52,380 nt of DNA from JBBRCE01 sp038205115 (GTDB lineage: Bacteria > Planctomycetota > Planctomycetia > Pirellulales > JBBRCE01), in contig JBBRCE010000035.1 in assembly GCA_038205115.1 (NCBI GenBank), forward strand, positions 1 to 52,380. The letters are read 5' to 3'. Positions 17,054-26,700 of this stretch are shown in pieces (within the stretch, counting starts at the first letter, position 1; every line of letters begins with the position of its first letter). Under the pieces are notes generated by a model that worked only from the letters and a program-made list of their open reading frames with translations, did not search any database and had not been told where the DNA came from. The translations under genes and the position numbers were made by a program.

Positions 17054-18529
17054 ATGGATCCGAATCTGGAATATCTGAAATTCGTGACGCGGCGACAGTT
17101 TTTCAGTCGCTGCGGAACGGGACTTGGCGGTTTAGCACTTAGCGGACTGATGCAGCAATCGCTGCTGGGGGCCGACGCGCCTGATAGACCGGCCGCCGCT
17201 GCAACCGCTGCCCGCGATCCGCTGGCGGCAAAGTTGCCGCATTTTGCGGCCAAGGCCAAGCATGTCATTTATTTGCATATGGCCGGCTCGCCGTCGCAGC
17301 ATGATCTGTTCGACTACAAGCCCAAGCTGATTGAACTTAACGGTCAGCCCTGCCCGGAGTCGCTATTTAAGAAGGAGCGTTTTGCATTCATCAAAGGCGT
17401 GCCCAAGATGCTCGGCACCCCTTACAAGTTCGCCAAACACGGCGAGTGCGGGCATGAGATATCTGAATTGTTGCCCGGACTGGCTTCGGTGGCCGACGAT
17501 GTTTCGATCATTCGCTCGATGGTCACCGAGCAGTTCAATCACGCTCCGGCGCAGATTTTTCTGAATACCGGTTCGGCGCAACTCGGCCGGCCGAGTATGG
17601 GGTCGTGGTTGACCTACGGATTGGGCAGCGAATGCCAGAATTTGCCCGGCTTTGTGGTGCTGCTTTCCGGGCCGAACGGTCCGGACGGCGGCGCGTCGCT
17701 GTGGGGCAACGGCTTTTTGCCCAGCGTTTACCAAGGCGTGCAGTTCCGCTCGCAAGGCGATCCCGTGCTGTACGTTTCCAACCCACCAGGCATGGATGCC
17801 GAGCGCCGCAGGCGTTCGCTGGATGCCATTAACGATCTCAACCGGCTGCAACTCCAAGAGATTGGCGATCCGGAAACGATCACCCGCATTGCGCAGTACG
17901 AAATGGCGTACCGCATGCAAACTTCGGTGCCTGAGTTAATGGATATTGCGTCGGAGCCGAAGCAAATTCAGGAAATGTACGGCGTTGAGCCCGGCAAGGT
18001 GGCGTTTGCCAACAACTGTTTACTCGCGCGGCGATTGGTCGAGCGCGGCGTGCGCTTCGTTCAGCTTTACCACTGGGGTTGGGACTCGCACGGCACCAGC
18101 AAAGGCGACGACCTAATGACATCGCTGCCCGAACGCTGCCGGCAAACCGATCAGGCGGTGGGCGCGCTGGTCAAAGATCTCAAACAGCGTGGACTGCTGG
18201 ACGAAACCTTGATCGTCTGGGGTGGCGAGTTTGGTCGTACGCCCATGAACGAAGAACGCAACGGCTCCAAACTGCTGGGCCGCGACCATCATCCGCACGC
18301 GTTTACCGTCTGGATGGCGGGCGGCGGTGTGAAGCCCGGCGTGGCGTACGGCAGCACGGACGAACTCGGTTATCATGTGGAAGAAAACAAGGTCACCGTT
18401 TTCGATTTGCAGGCCACGATTCTGCACTTGATGGGCTTGGACCATCGGCGGTTGACCTACAAGTTTCAAGGTCGGCCCTTCCGTCTGACCGACGTTGGCG
18501 GCAACGTGGTGAAAAAGCTGATCGCTTAA
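17054..18529 (+). CDS. DUF1501 family protein with Tat-type signal
   Basis: A 491-residue protein. The N-terminus has a twin-arginine pattern, TRRQFFSRCGTGLGG, followed by a hydrophobic run and AAAATAA-rich linker, so it is likely exported folded. The body matches DUF1501: YLHMAGSPSQHDLFDYKP, the GPNGPDGGASLWG region, HWGWDSHG, and WGGEFGRTP...NGSKLLGRDHHPHAFTVWMAGGG. The family belongs to the alkaline-phosphatase-like superfamily (sulfatase-related) and is greatly expanded in planctomycetes, usually beside a DUF1549/DUF1553 cytochrome-type partner. No such partner is present here. Biological role unknown. The frame is open 38 codons upstream within the hydrolase gene; the ATG at MDPNLEYL is the sensible start. 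Confidence 0.92.
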   Translation: MDPNLEYLKFVTRRQFFSRCGTGLGGLALSGLMQQSLLGADAPDRPAAAATAARDPLAAKLPHFAAKAKHVIYLHMAGSPSQHDLFDYKPKLIELNGQPCPESLFKKERFAFIKGVPKMLGTPYKFAKHGECGHEISELLPGLASVADDVSIIRSMVTEQFNHAPAQIFLNTGSAQLGRPSMGSWLTYGLGSECQNLPGFVVLLSGPNGPDGGASLWGNGFLPSVYQGVQFRSQGDPVLYVSNPPGMDAERRRRSLDAINDLNRLQLQEIGDPETITRIAQYEMAYRMQTSVPELMDIASEPKQIQEMYGVEPGKVAFANNCLLARRLVERGVRFVQLYHWGWDSHGTSKGDDLMTSLPERCRQTDQAVGALVKDLKQRGLLDETLIVWGGEFGRTPMNEERNGSKLLGRDHHPHAFTVWMAGGGVKPGVAYGSTDELGYHVEENKVTVFDLQATILHLMGLDHRRLTYKFQGRPFRLTDVGGNVVKKLIA

Positions 18530-18629
18530 CGTCCGCGGCAGCGCTCCGTTGGCGTTGGCGAGCACGCTGGGTGCGCGACCCCCTGGCTACCACGTTAGAC
18601 GATGCGCGGCGCAAAAATCATGGCCACGA

Positions 18630-19178
18630 TCATCGAACCGCAACCGCCCAAAAAAAGCCCAACGCGGTGAGCAGTACGGTTGGCCCATCAAATTGTCTTA
18701 CAAATGCCAGGGAGATCATAAGGCCGATCATCGAGCCGAACATCAACAGCGGTGCACCGATGGTCAAAATCGCCGTCAGGCAGAGCACCACCCGGCCCAC
18801 ACGGCTCAGATCGATCATGCCATCGTAACCCCACTGATATTTCCAGGTCAGCAGCGGAGGAGCAATGCCAACCGCAAGTAACATTGCCAGTCCAGGAGAC
18901 CAGCGCATCACGCCCAGACACACGCTCAGCAAGCTGACGCCGATCATCATCGCCTTAAGTCCAAACTGCAGCGGCTTGGATTGTGAAGCCGGCGAAAATT
19001 CCGCAGCGGCGAATCGCGACCAATCCTCGGCCGTAATCAGCGGGAATTGTCGCTGGGTTTTTTGACCGCAGAGCGGGCAAAGTTCTGCGGCGGCATCCGC
19101 CGTGAAACCGTGCTCTGTACAGAACGCCGTTCGCCGGATGGCACGATCCGCTTGGCCGGAGGTCGGATGTGAGTCCAT
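18630..19178 (-). CDS. Zinc-ribbon membrane protein of unknown function
   Basis: A 182-residue protein. The N-terminal soluble part holds C-x2-H (FCTEHG) and C-x2-C (LCPLCGQK) pairs about 16 residues apart, a zinc-ribbon-like arrangement. Three to four hydrophobic helices fill about residues 72-180. I do not recognise the family. It lies 48 bases behind the CbiM-like gene on the same strand, separated by a strong hairpin. No Shine-Dalgarno site fits between that hairpin and the ATG, so its translation or transcript level may depend on the structure. A link to metal uptake is only suggested by position. Confidence 0.6.
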   Translation of the reverse strand: MDSHPTSGQADRAIRRTAFCTEHGFTADAAAELCPLCGQKTQRQFPLITAEDWSRFAAAEFSPASQSKPLQFGLKAMMIGVSLLSVCLGVMRWSPGLAMLLAVGIAPPLLTWKYQWGYDGMIDLSRVGRVVLCLTAILTIGAPLLMFGSMIGLMISLAFVRQFDGPTVLLTALGFFWAVAVR

Positions 19179-19188
19179 GAAAATGATT

Positions 19189-19221
19189 CGCTCCCAGACT
19201 CCAATGTGGAGGCTGGGAGCG
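19189..19221 (-). promoter_or_regulatory. Intercistronic hairpin between cbiM-like and zinc-ribbon genes
   Basis: CGCTCCCAG (19189-19197) pairs perfectly with CTGGGAGCG (19213-19221). After one A/G mismatch, CTCCA (19199-19203) pairs with TGGAG (19207-19211) around an ATG loop. The element starts five bases beyond the CbiM-like stop and ends ten bases before the next ATG. There is no U-run directly after it, so it is more likely an mRNA-stability or translation-control structure than a plain terminator. Confidence 0.6.
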
Positions 19222-19226
19222 CCAAG

Positions 19227-20156
19227 TTATACGCGCTGGGCTGGCGCGCGGGCCATCGGTGGTTGCGCGACGTGTCGGACCACCAGGGCGGCGCAAAACA
19301 CAACCAGCACGCCAATCGCGCCGCAAAGCGCTTTTTGCAATGCTTCGCTGGATATGCCTGACAATTGATGGGGGATCAGCGCAAGCGGACTGCTTGCCGA
19401 TTCGGCAAATCCAATTTGCAGTGTGCTGGCCACATGCTCTAAGCCGTCGGGCGAACTACTGGCCAGCGGGGCCAAGAACAACGCAATGCCCAGAGCGGCG
19501 GCCAAACCCAGCGCCGCGCCCCAACGCGAGCCATGGGCCAGTGCCTGGCGACGCTGGAATTGCAGGGCGAGCATTGCCACGGTCATTGTGGCCAACGCTT
19601 CGCCGAGGCCAATGACGGCATGCACGCTCAGCATGGCCGGCAGCACGCGGTTCAGCGATGTCGCGCCCGCCAGGGCCAATTCCAGTGAACAGAGCAAGGC
19701 GGCCGTCATTACGGCCAGCCAGGCACCAGCGCCCGCCACAGCGATTTGCACCGAGGTTCGAACATTCCAGCGTTTTGCCAGTACGACCACACCGTATCCG
19801 ACAAGCGAACCGGCCACGGCCATATTGAGGACATTTGCGCCCAGCGCTTGCCAGCCGCCATCGCCAAACATCAAACATTGCACGACCAGCACCAGCGCAA
19901 CGCTTAACATCCCGCGCCACGGCCCGAGCAGCATGGCCGCAATCGTGCCGCCGAGCAGATGCCCCGATGTGCCGCCACCGACGCTAAAATTGAACAATTG
20001 GGCGGCGAAGATGCCGGCGCTGGTTGCAGCAAAGCGGCGCCAGCCGAGCGTTTCGGACGATTGCGACTTCCAAGCCGACCAGGCCACTGCTCCGCCCGCT
20101 ACGGCTGCGGTCGCTGCGGCTGTTTGCCAGTCGAGATAATGATTGGGAATATGCAT
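19227..20156 (-). CDS. CbiM/NikM-type cobalt/nickel uptake protein with PDGLE domain
   Basis: A 309-residue membrane protein. The N-terminus MHIPNHYLDW matches the start of CbiM/NikM substrate-binding components, in which the first residues and His2 bind the metal; this fixes the start, although the frame is open upstream. A GGAG site lies nine bases before the ATG. About seven helices form the CbiM part (NFSVGGGTSGHLLGG is a conserved segment), followed by a C-terminal part with SSSPDGLEHVA, the PDGLE motif of the CbiN-like accessory domain, and a last helix. In the family it works with CbiQ and the ATPase CbiO to import cobalt or nickel; neither is in the window. No cobalamin riboswitch is recognisable upstream. 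Confidence 0.87.
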   Translation of the reverse strand: MHIPNHYLDWQTAAATAAVAGGAVAWSAWKSQSSETLGWRRFAATSAGIFAAQLFNFSVGGGTSGHLLGGTIAAMLLGPWRGMLSVALVLVVQCLMFGDGGWQALGANVLNMAVAGSLVGYGVVVLAKRWNVRTSVQIAVAGAGAWLAVMTAALLCSLELALAGATSLNRVLPAMLSVHAVIGLGEALATMTVAMLALQFQRRQALAHGSRWGAALGLAAALGIALFLAPLASSSPDGLEHVASTLQIGFAESASSPLALIPHQLSGISSEALQKALCGAIGVLVVFCAALVVRHVAQPPMARAPAQRV

Positions 20157-20199
20157 CGGTGTCCACTCCATGTTTTGGGATGTTTCGTCAACCAACCGA

Positions 20200-20263
20200 C
20201 CGTGCTTCGCCGCTTGATTATGAAACCCGCCGGACGATCTGGCAAGCGAAAGCCGTGCTTCGC
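20200..20263. repeat. Two copies of CCGTGCTTCGC upstream of the cbiM-like gene
   Basis: The 11-base word CCGTGCTTCGC occurs at 20200-20210 and again at 20253-20263, 53 bases apart (about five helical turns), in the intergenic region shared by the cbiM-like gene and the plus-strand gene at 20379. It could be a tandem operator, for instance for a metal sensor, but no known box was recognised. Confidence 0.3.
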
Positions 20264-20378
20264 GGCAAAACGCGAAACTCGGGACGTCGCCGGGACGACA
20301 GCTCGACCGTTTCCGATCGGTCCGGCAGTTGACTTCGACTTTTGCATTTCGGCCCGTGCAGAGATTACAATCGATTGC

Positions 20379-21197
20379 ATGACATTTTTCGAACCTGTGA
20401 CAAAATTCGATCCGTGGCAACCGCTACGGTCCGCCATGCAGACGCGTCGAGTTCGCGTTTATGTGGTGGGTTGTGTGCTCGTGACACTTTGGTTCGCAGG
20501 TCTGGTGCTGATTGTCCGTGCTTTGGCCGGCGCCCTGGTGCAACCGCTGCCAGCACTCATGGTGCTGCTGGTTGGCGCGCTGGCCGTGGTCGCAATTCAC
20601 GGCGCTCGATTGCTGTTGCCCTGGGGCGAACATTGTGGCCCGCTGACGGCCCAGCGAATCGATTATTCGCTTCGCGCCGGACTGGTGATGTTGGCAATCG
20701 GCCTTTCGCTGCCGGGAGGCTCTTCGATAGGCCTTTGCGGGCTGTGGGGCGCGGTTGCTGCCGGAGAGCTATACGCTTTGAGCCACAAACCGAAAGCGGA
20801 TGCCCCACGGCCCCAGGCTGCAACACCGTTCCGCTCGCCGCGACGGAATCGACCCGGCGTACGGTTCGACCCGCCGCAGATGCCGGCCCCGCATTTGCCA
20901 GCCGAGGACGTCGTCCAGCAGCTCGTCCGTCGAACGACGGCTGCTGGCGGAGAGCGTCTGGAGGGTTATTTACGCGTTCGCTTCGAACCGAATCAACAGC
21001 ATGCGGTATCGCACGTGGCGTTTTGCCCTGCGTTTGAGCAGTCGCCGGAAATTGAGACGGAACAGGTTGACGGCCCGCCAGCCAAGATCAAGTTGGGGCC
21101 CGCCATGCCGCACGGCGTGCGCATTGAGTGTTCGCTGGTTGACCTCAGTAATCTGCCGCAACGGGTGCTGGTTTCGATTGTCGCGACGCTCATCTAG
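20379..21197 (+). CDS. Membrane-anchored protein of unknown function
   Basis: A 272-residue protein that I do not recognise. Three to four hydrophobic helices lie at about residues 28-135, followed by a Pro/Arg-rich linker (about 140-180) and a soluble C-terminal domain of about 90 residues containing RLEGYLRVRFEPNQQ and ending in a beta-strand-rich stretch. The frame is open 140 codons upstream over the divergent cbiM-like gene, but the ATG beginning MTFFEPV is the first without that overlap; an ATG 19 codons inside is also possible. No Shine-Dalgarno site precedes it, and a TACAAT box lies only seven bases upstream, which would give a leaderless mRNA. A short GTCGC/GCGAC stem with TTTTT overlaps the stop. 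Confidence 0.6.
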   Translation: MTFFEPVTKFDPWQPLRSAMQTRRVRVYVVGCVLVTLWFAGLVLIVRALAGALVQPLPALMVLLVGALAVVAIHGARLLLPWGEHCGPLTAQRIDYSLRAGLVMLAIGLSLPGGSSIGLCGLWGAVAAGELYALSHKPKADAPRPQAATPFRSPRRNRPGVRFDPPQMPAPHLPAEDVVQQLVRRTTAAGGERLEGYLRVRFEPNQQHAVSHVAFCPAFEQSPEIETEQVDGPPAKIKLGPAMPHGVRIECSLVDLSNLPQRVLVSIVATLI

Positions 21198-21452
21198 CGA
21201 CTTTTTGGTTGGCAATGGGGACGGGAGAATTGCGGAAATGCCGGATTTCGTGCGGCAACGGCTTGTGTCGCTGAGCCGGAACGATTAAGATTTTCGTTTC
21301 GTCCCTGTTGGAACCGAGCGGGCAACCTGCAACTTCGTTTCGCAAGCCATTTTGCAGGCAGAGCTTACGTGATTTCGATTTGTCGGCTGCGGTGCTTGCG
21401 TAACAGCCGATTTTCCCGATTCGATCTGAGTGGATTCGCCGAGTAGTTCATT

Positions 21453-21923
21453 ATGCCGACAGCACAAACATTCAAGCACACTCCGGGCAAGACCTTCATG
21501 GCGAAGCCGGGCGAGGTGCCAAAAAAATGGTGGTTGATGGATGCCAACGGCAAAATCGTCGGCCGCATGGCCACCGAGATCGCCATGATCCTGATGGGCA
21601 AACATCGCCCGACCTACACGCCGCACGTGGATTGCGGCGACTTTGTCGTGGTTGTTAACTGCGAGAAGATTGCCCTCTCTGGCAGCAAATGGGAAAAGAA
21701 AGAATACAACTGGTACACCGGTTACCAGGGTCTGCGAGTTGAAACCGCCGGCAAGCGATTGGCACGTGCGCCAGAACGCATCTTGTACGACGCGGTCCGC
21801 CGAATGCTGCCAAAAAACAAGTTGGGCGTGCATATGCTCGACAAACTCAAAATTTACGTGGGCGCGGAGCATCCGCATCAGGCCCAACAGCCAGAATTAA
21901 AAGAAGTGGCGATTAAAAAGTAG
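21453..21923 (+). CDS. rplM: 50S ribosomal protein L13
   Basis: A 156-residue ribosomal protein L13, which binds 23S rRNA early in large-subunit assembly. Diagnostic segments are WWLMDANGKIVGRMAT, the GKHRPTYTPHVDCGD stretch, NCEKIALSG and the LPKNKLGVHMLDKLKIY region near the C-terminus. It is slightly longer than the usual 142-147 residues because of an N-terminal extension and a charged tail. It is followed by rpsI after 149 bases, the conserved bacterial pairing. No clear promoter or autoregulatory leader was recognised in the 255 bases upstream. Confidence 0.97.
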   Translation: MPTAQTFKHTPGKTFMAKPGEVPKKWWLMDANGKIVGRMATEIAMILMGKHRPTYTPHVDCGDFVVVVNCEKIALSGSKWEKKEYNWYTGYQGLRVETAGKRLARAPERILYDAVRRMLPKNKLGVHMLDKLKIYVGAEHPHQAQQPELKEVAIKK

Positions 21924-22072
21924 CTTCGGCTGATTTGCCAAGCGGCAAAACGCGGTGCGCCGCGAGGCACTTGCCAGCCGGATGCGTGTATCGTCAAACG
22001 TGTCGCCGTGGAGTCACGCGACGCACATCCAAACAACAGAACACATTCTTCGTAAACGGTAATTTGCAAAAC

Positions 22073-22477
22073 ATGCCTACTGCCAACAAAACTGCCGACA
22101 GTCTGGGTACCGGCCGTCGCAAGACGTCGGTTGCTCGCGTTCGGGTTCGTGCCGGTTCCGGTAAGATCATGGTCAACGAGCGCGAGATGCTGGAATACTT
22201 TCCGTCCGTGAAAGAACAGCGCGACGTCCTGGAAGCCCTGCAGCATACTGGCAAAGCCGAGTCGGTTGACGTGTCGATTCGCGTGCATGGCGGCGGACCG
22301 GCCGGACAAGCCGGGGCTTGCAAGTTGGGAATCGCCCGCGCGCTCAAACTGTTCGACGGCGAACTGGAGCCCGTTCTGCGTCAACATAGCCTGTTGACCC
22401 GCGATGGCCGCATGAAAGAACGTAAGAAATACGGTCTTCGTGGCGCTCGCAAGGGCGTGCAGTTCTCCAAGCGGTAG
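22073..22477 (+). CDS. rpsI: 30S ribosomal protein S9
   Basis: A 134-residue ribosomal protein S9. Diagnostic segments: GTGRRKTSVARVRVRAGSG at the N-terminus, VHGGGPAGQAGACKLGIARAL in the middle, and the basic tail ending KKYGLRGARKGVQFSKR that reaches the P-site tRNA. The frame is open 46 codons upstream but the conserved protein starts near MPTANKTAD. Second gene of the rplM-rpsI operon, closed by the terminator at 22514-22549. Confidence 0.97.
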   Translation: MPTANKTADSLGTGRRKTSVARVRVRAGSGKIMVNEREMLEYFPSVKEQRDVLEALQHTGKAESVDVSIRVHGGGPAGQAGACKLGIARALKLFDGELEPVLRQHSLLTRDGRMKERKKYGLRGARKGVQFSKR

Positions 22478-22513
22478 TCGACTGGCAAACTGCTTCGCAA
22501 CAGACACTTTCAA

Positions 22514-22549
22514 ACGGTCGGTTTTCCCTAGCGGAGCCGGCCGTTTTTT
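22514..22549 (+). terminator. Rho-independent terminator of rplM-rpsI
   Basis: ACGGTCGG (22514-22521) pairs with CCGGCCGT (22537-22544) with one G-U pair, loop of 15 bases, followed by a run of six T. It lies 36 bases after the rpsI stop. Confidence 0.85.
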
Positions 22550-22582
22550 CATGCGCCGAACTGGCGGCGAAATCGGCCAGGA

Positions 22583-23395
22583 CTACATCAGATACCAATT
22601 GCCCGTGGCAACCACGTAAACGCCTAGGCATACATTCGTCACCGCATGAGCGGCGATGCAGTCCCAAATGTTGCGAGTCCGCAGCATTAGCCAAGTGACC
22701 ACCGAAAACCACGCCAGCGCCGCCAGCGCTTCGTTCGGATGCAGCAAGATGGGCGTCAAAATAATTGCGGCCAACGCGGTGCGATTGAGTTTGCCGAGCG
22801 GAACATTCCACCAGGCATCAGGCTCCATCACATACCGGCATAAAAATCCGCGCAAGAAAAATTCTTCGATCACGGGTACCAGCAGCGCCAGGCCGAAAAA
22901 GCGAATCGCCAGAAACGACCACCGGCACATTGGGCATTCAAGCCGCTGAAACGGGTTGTATCCCGGTCGAACGCCGAGGTCAGTGACCCAGCCCAGTCGG
23001 CGCTGCAGATCGGCGAGCAGCACCCAGACGATTACGCCCGCCACGCCGACGATCAAGGCCAGCGGATGCACGCGGATCGGTAGCAAGCCTAGCTTCCGCC
23101 AGCCGCGCACGCCCCACACGACAACGGCCGTGGTAACGGCAACCTTCACGGCATAAACCGACGGATAAAACCAGTTTTGTGCGGCCATCCATTTCCAACT
23201 GCAACACGCGTGCGGCACAGCGCTGGTGGCGCCGGCCGTATCTGCAGGTTCAAGTGCGCCAAACGCCATGTAAACGGCAAACGTCAACACAAAAACGTGC
23301 CACGGTCCCGGCGAGCGGCGTGCCGGTAGCGGCGCAGCGCCGGACTGCGGCGGCGCGAGCTGGCTGTTGAGTGCTTCGTGTTCCGGTTCGCTCAT
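22583..23395 (-). CDS. CPBP family intramembrane protease (CAAX-protease-like)
   Basis: A 270-residue membrane protein with about seven helices. The CPBP/ABI motifs are present: VPVIEEFFLRGFL (motif 1, EExxxR), HPNEALAALAWF (motif 2, conserved His) and HAVTN (motif 3). The family includes Rce1-like glutamate intramembrane proteases; several bacterial branches are linked to exosortase or bacteriocin systems, and the VIEEFFLRGFL form resembles the branch annotated as CAAX prenyl protease-related. No exosortase or PEP-CTERM gene is in the window. I chose the ATG starting MSEPEHE; a GTG three codons upstream is possible. It is divergent from addB. Confidence 0.87.
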   Translation of the reverse strand: MSEPEHEALNSQLAPPQSGAAPLPARRSPGPWHVFVLTFAVYMAFGALEPADTAGATSAVPHACCSWKWMAAQNWFYPSVYAVKVAVTTAVVVWGVRGWRKLGLLPIRVHPLALIVGVAGVIVWVLLADLQRRLGWVTDLGVRPGYNPFQRLECPMCRWSFLAIRFFGLALLVPVIEEFFLRGFLCRYVMEPDAWWNVPLGKLNRTALAAIILTPILLHPNEALAALAWFSVVTWLMLRTRNIWDCIAAHAVTNVCLGVYVVATGNWYLM

Positions 23396-23742
23396 GTTGA
23401 TCACGATTTGGTTTTTGACCCAGCGACAATCGCACTATCGTAACCTTTTCGCCCAAAAAAAACGCTTTTCGACGTCTCAATTTTATTCGCAACAATCTGG
23501 AAGTGCTAAAACCGGGATTGGGTTTTTCGATCTTTTGGCGCGGCAGATCGAAAACTCGATGTTGAGAGATGCCTGAACCGCTGCACGCGGAGAATTGATT
23601 CGCAGCCGGAACGATTCCCGCCGCTCGGCGCGCGGCAACTCAGACCATCACTCGCCGATCGGCAAACCCCTGTTCAACTGGCCGGCAATCGCTTAAAACC
23701 GATGATGAACGCACGTATGGGTCTCAGCAGCAGGATCGACAA
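23396..23742. other. Divergent intergenic region with a 9-bp inverted repeat
   Basis: No gene is seen between the CPBP gene and addB. TTTTCGATC (23524-23532) and GATCGAAAA (23546-23554) form a perfect inverted repeat with a 13-base spacer, either a protein-binding dyad or a hairpin. Just before it, AAAACC (23508-23513) and GGTTTTT (23521-23527) can pair. No clear promoter was recognised. Confidence 0.45.
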
Positions 23743-26700
23743 GTGGCGGCCAGCGTTGAACTTTGGAGCGGACCGGCGCGGAGCGGAAAAACCAGCCGCC
23801 TGTTGGAGTTGTATCGACATGCGCTGGGCCAGTCGCCGCCGGGCGGTTGCTTGTGGCTGGCGCCGAATCACCGCGCGGCCCGCGACGTTCGCTCGCGATT
23901 GCTCTGCGCGCAGTTGCCTGGCTGCTTTTCGCCGTCGTGCCAGACGTTTGGGCGCTTCGCCGACAACGTGCTGCGAGCTTCGCGATTGGCGTTTCGTCCG
24001 GTCACTCCGCTTTACAAACGTCAACTCGTGCAGCGATTGTTGAACGCGGCCGCCGAGCGTAACGAACTTTTGCATTTTGGATCCATCGCGCAGACGGCCG
24101 GTTTGGTGAGTCTTGTCGAGGGCTTCATCAGCGAACTCAAAAAGTTAGAAATCTGGCCGGAGCACTTTGCCGAAGCATGCCATGCGCGGCGGATCATGCA
24201 GCAGGATCGCGAACTTTTGGCGATTTACGAAGGCTACCAGCGGTTGTTGAACGAGCATCAACTGTACGATGCCGAAGGACGTTTTTGGTCGGCCCGTCAT
24301 CTGCTGCGCGAGGGTCAAACCGCACCGTACGAAAATCTGCGGACTGTGCTGGTCGATGGCTTTCATGACCTGACCCGCACGCAGCACGAGATTCTGGAAA
24401 TTTTGGCCCAGCGCGTCGATCGGCTGATTGTCACGCTGCCTTTGGATATTCACGATCAGCGCGATGGATTGTTCGGCAAGAGTCGTCGCACGCGCGATGA
24501 GTTTTTGCGGCGCCATCCGCACGCGCACGAAGTGGCGTTCGAACAGCTTCCTGCCGAAATGCCTGCGGCCGTGGCGCACTTGGCCGCGGAAATGTTTGGC
24601 AATCCGCGAACCACGACTCCGCTGTCCGAGCAGGGCGAAATCGAAGTGGTGGCCGCGACTGGCGCGCTGGGCGAAATTCAGCAAGTGGCGCGCCGTATCA
24701 AACGCTTGCTGGTGCTTGGCGATGGCACCGGTCCCGTGCCGAGCGAAGATATTCTGGTGGTGTTTCGCTCGCTGACCGCCGCCGCGCCGCTGGTGCGTGA
24801 GGTGTTTCGCTCGTACGGCATTCCGATCGAGCTCGAAGCAACGCGCGCGCTGCAAGAGTCGCCAGCCATCGCCGCTCTGTTGGCCGCGCTGCGCTGCGCG
24901 GTGGAAGATTGGCCATTCCGGCAGTTGCTGGCCTTGCTGGGTAATAATTACTTTCGCCCCGCCTGGCCGCAGTGGCAGGGCGAGAGCACGTTGGTTGCCG
25001 CGGAACAAACGTTACGCCGGCTACAGTTGCCGCGCGGTCGCGCGGAACTGCTGCGACAATTGGAGCGCCTCGGCTCATCGTCCGACGGTGCCGGCAGCGA
25101 CGAACTCACCGTCGATGGGCAAACCGTCACTTCGGCCGATCAAGAGGCCACCGCCGAACTCGACGGGCAAGAGCGCCGCGCGGCGCGCCAGCGCCGGCAG
25201 CAGCAAGCCGTCAGTACCCTGGCGCTGTTGCAGCGATTGGGCGCTGCGTTTGGCAAACTGCCGCGCCATGCCACCGCACTGGAGTGGGTGGGCGCATTGC
25301 GAAGCCTGGCCGAAGATTTAGGCCTGTTGGCTGCTATGGAGGATGCGCAACGACAGACAGAGCACAGCGCCTCGGATTGCGCGGCCTGGGACATGCTGCT
25401 CTCGCTCTTGGGCGCGTCGGGCACGTTGAACCAATGGCTGGACGAACCGCAGACGTCCATTGCCCGCGACGATTTATTCGCGCTGCTGGCCGATATTTCC
25501 GCCAGCGAAAGTTTGCCGAGCGATTCGCAGCATCCCGGCGGAGTGCGTGTGTTATCGGCCAGTTCCGCGCGAACCTTGGCCGCGCCGTACGTGTTTATTG
25601 CCGGAATGACGGAAAAGGCATTTCCGCCAGCCGACGCCGACGATCGGTTGTATAGCGATGCCGAATATCAGCGATTGATTTCCGCCGGTTTGTGTCTGGT
25701 GGCCCGCGATCAACGCAGCCAGGAGGAGATGCTGTTGTTTTACGAGACCGTCACGCGTGCCACGCGGCGGTTGTGCCTGAGTTATCCGGCCATCGACGAA
25801 AAAGGACAAGAGCTTTCGCCGAGCCCGTATTTGGAAGAAGTAATCCGCGTTTGCGGACGCGACAAGATCGCTCTACAGCGTGTGATCGAACTCACGCCGG
25901 TGCCGGATGCGGCGGCCGATCCGATGCGCGGTCAGGACCTGCGACTGCACGCGGTGGCTCGCGCCTTGGAGCGCCGGCCGCAATGCTTGGAGCAAATTTC
26001 GCTCGGGCGTGAACTGTGGCCGCACTCGGCTGCGCCGCTGTGGGCCGGTTTGCGTGTGGTGCAAGATCGCGCGCGGTTTGGGCAGTTCGGCGCGTTCGAA
26101 GGTCTGCTGCCCAGTGCGGCCGCGCAGCAAGCGCTGGCCCGGCAGTACGGTCCCCACCGCCGCTGGAACGCGAGCTTGCTGGAATCGTACGCCAGTTGTC
26201 CGTACCGATTCTTTTTGCAAACGGTGCTGCGAGTCGATCCGCTGGATGAAATTCGCCTGCAGACCGATCACGCGGCCCGCGGCAAGATGATTCACGCGGC
26301 GCTACGCCGCATCCATCAGCAAACCAATTTGGAAGCTGGCCAACCGCAATCGCCGGGCAAAACGTCAGCCGACCAATTGCAGGCCGCATTCGTCGAAGTG
26401 CTGGAGTTGCTGGTTCAGCAGCGCGCGTATCCGCCGTTGACGGCCGCGCTGGCTGAGGTTGATCGCCGACTGTTGCTGCAATGGTCCGCCGAGTATCTGC
26501 AGCAACATCTGGATTACGATCAGGCGTCGGCAAGTTTCGAGACGCCGCTGACGCCCGCCTATTTTGAGGTGGCGTTTGGCGATGCGAGTCTGGCCGACAG
26601 TCCGGCCGATCCCGCCAGAGCAACAATCTCGACGCATCTGCCGTTCAAGTTGCAAGTCGGCGGAGAAACCGTCGAACTTGCGGGTCGCATCGACCGCATC

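Noticed and set aside
15727..17268. 513-codon open frame on the minus strand
   Set aside because: Antisense shadow of the esterase gene; Arg/His/Gln-rich, with no domain.
20157..20378. Cobalamin or NiCo riboswitch upstream of the CbiM-like gene
   Set aside because: The conserved boxes of neither class could be found on the minus strand.
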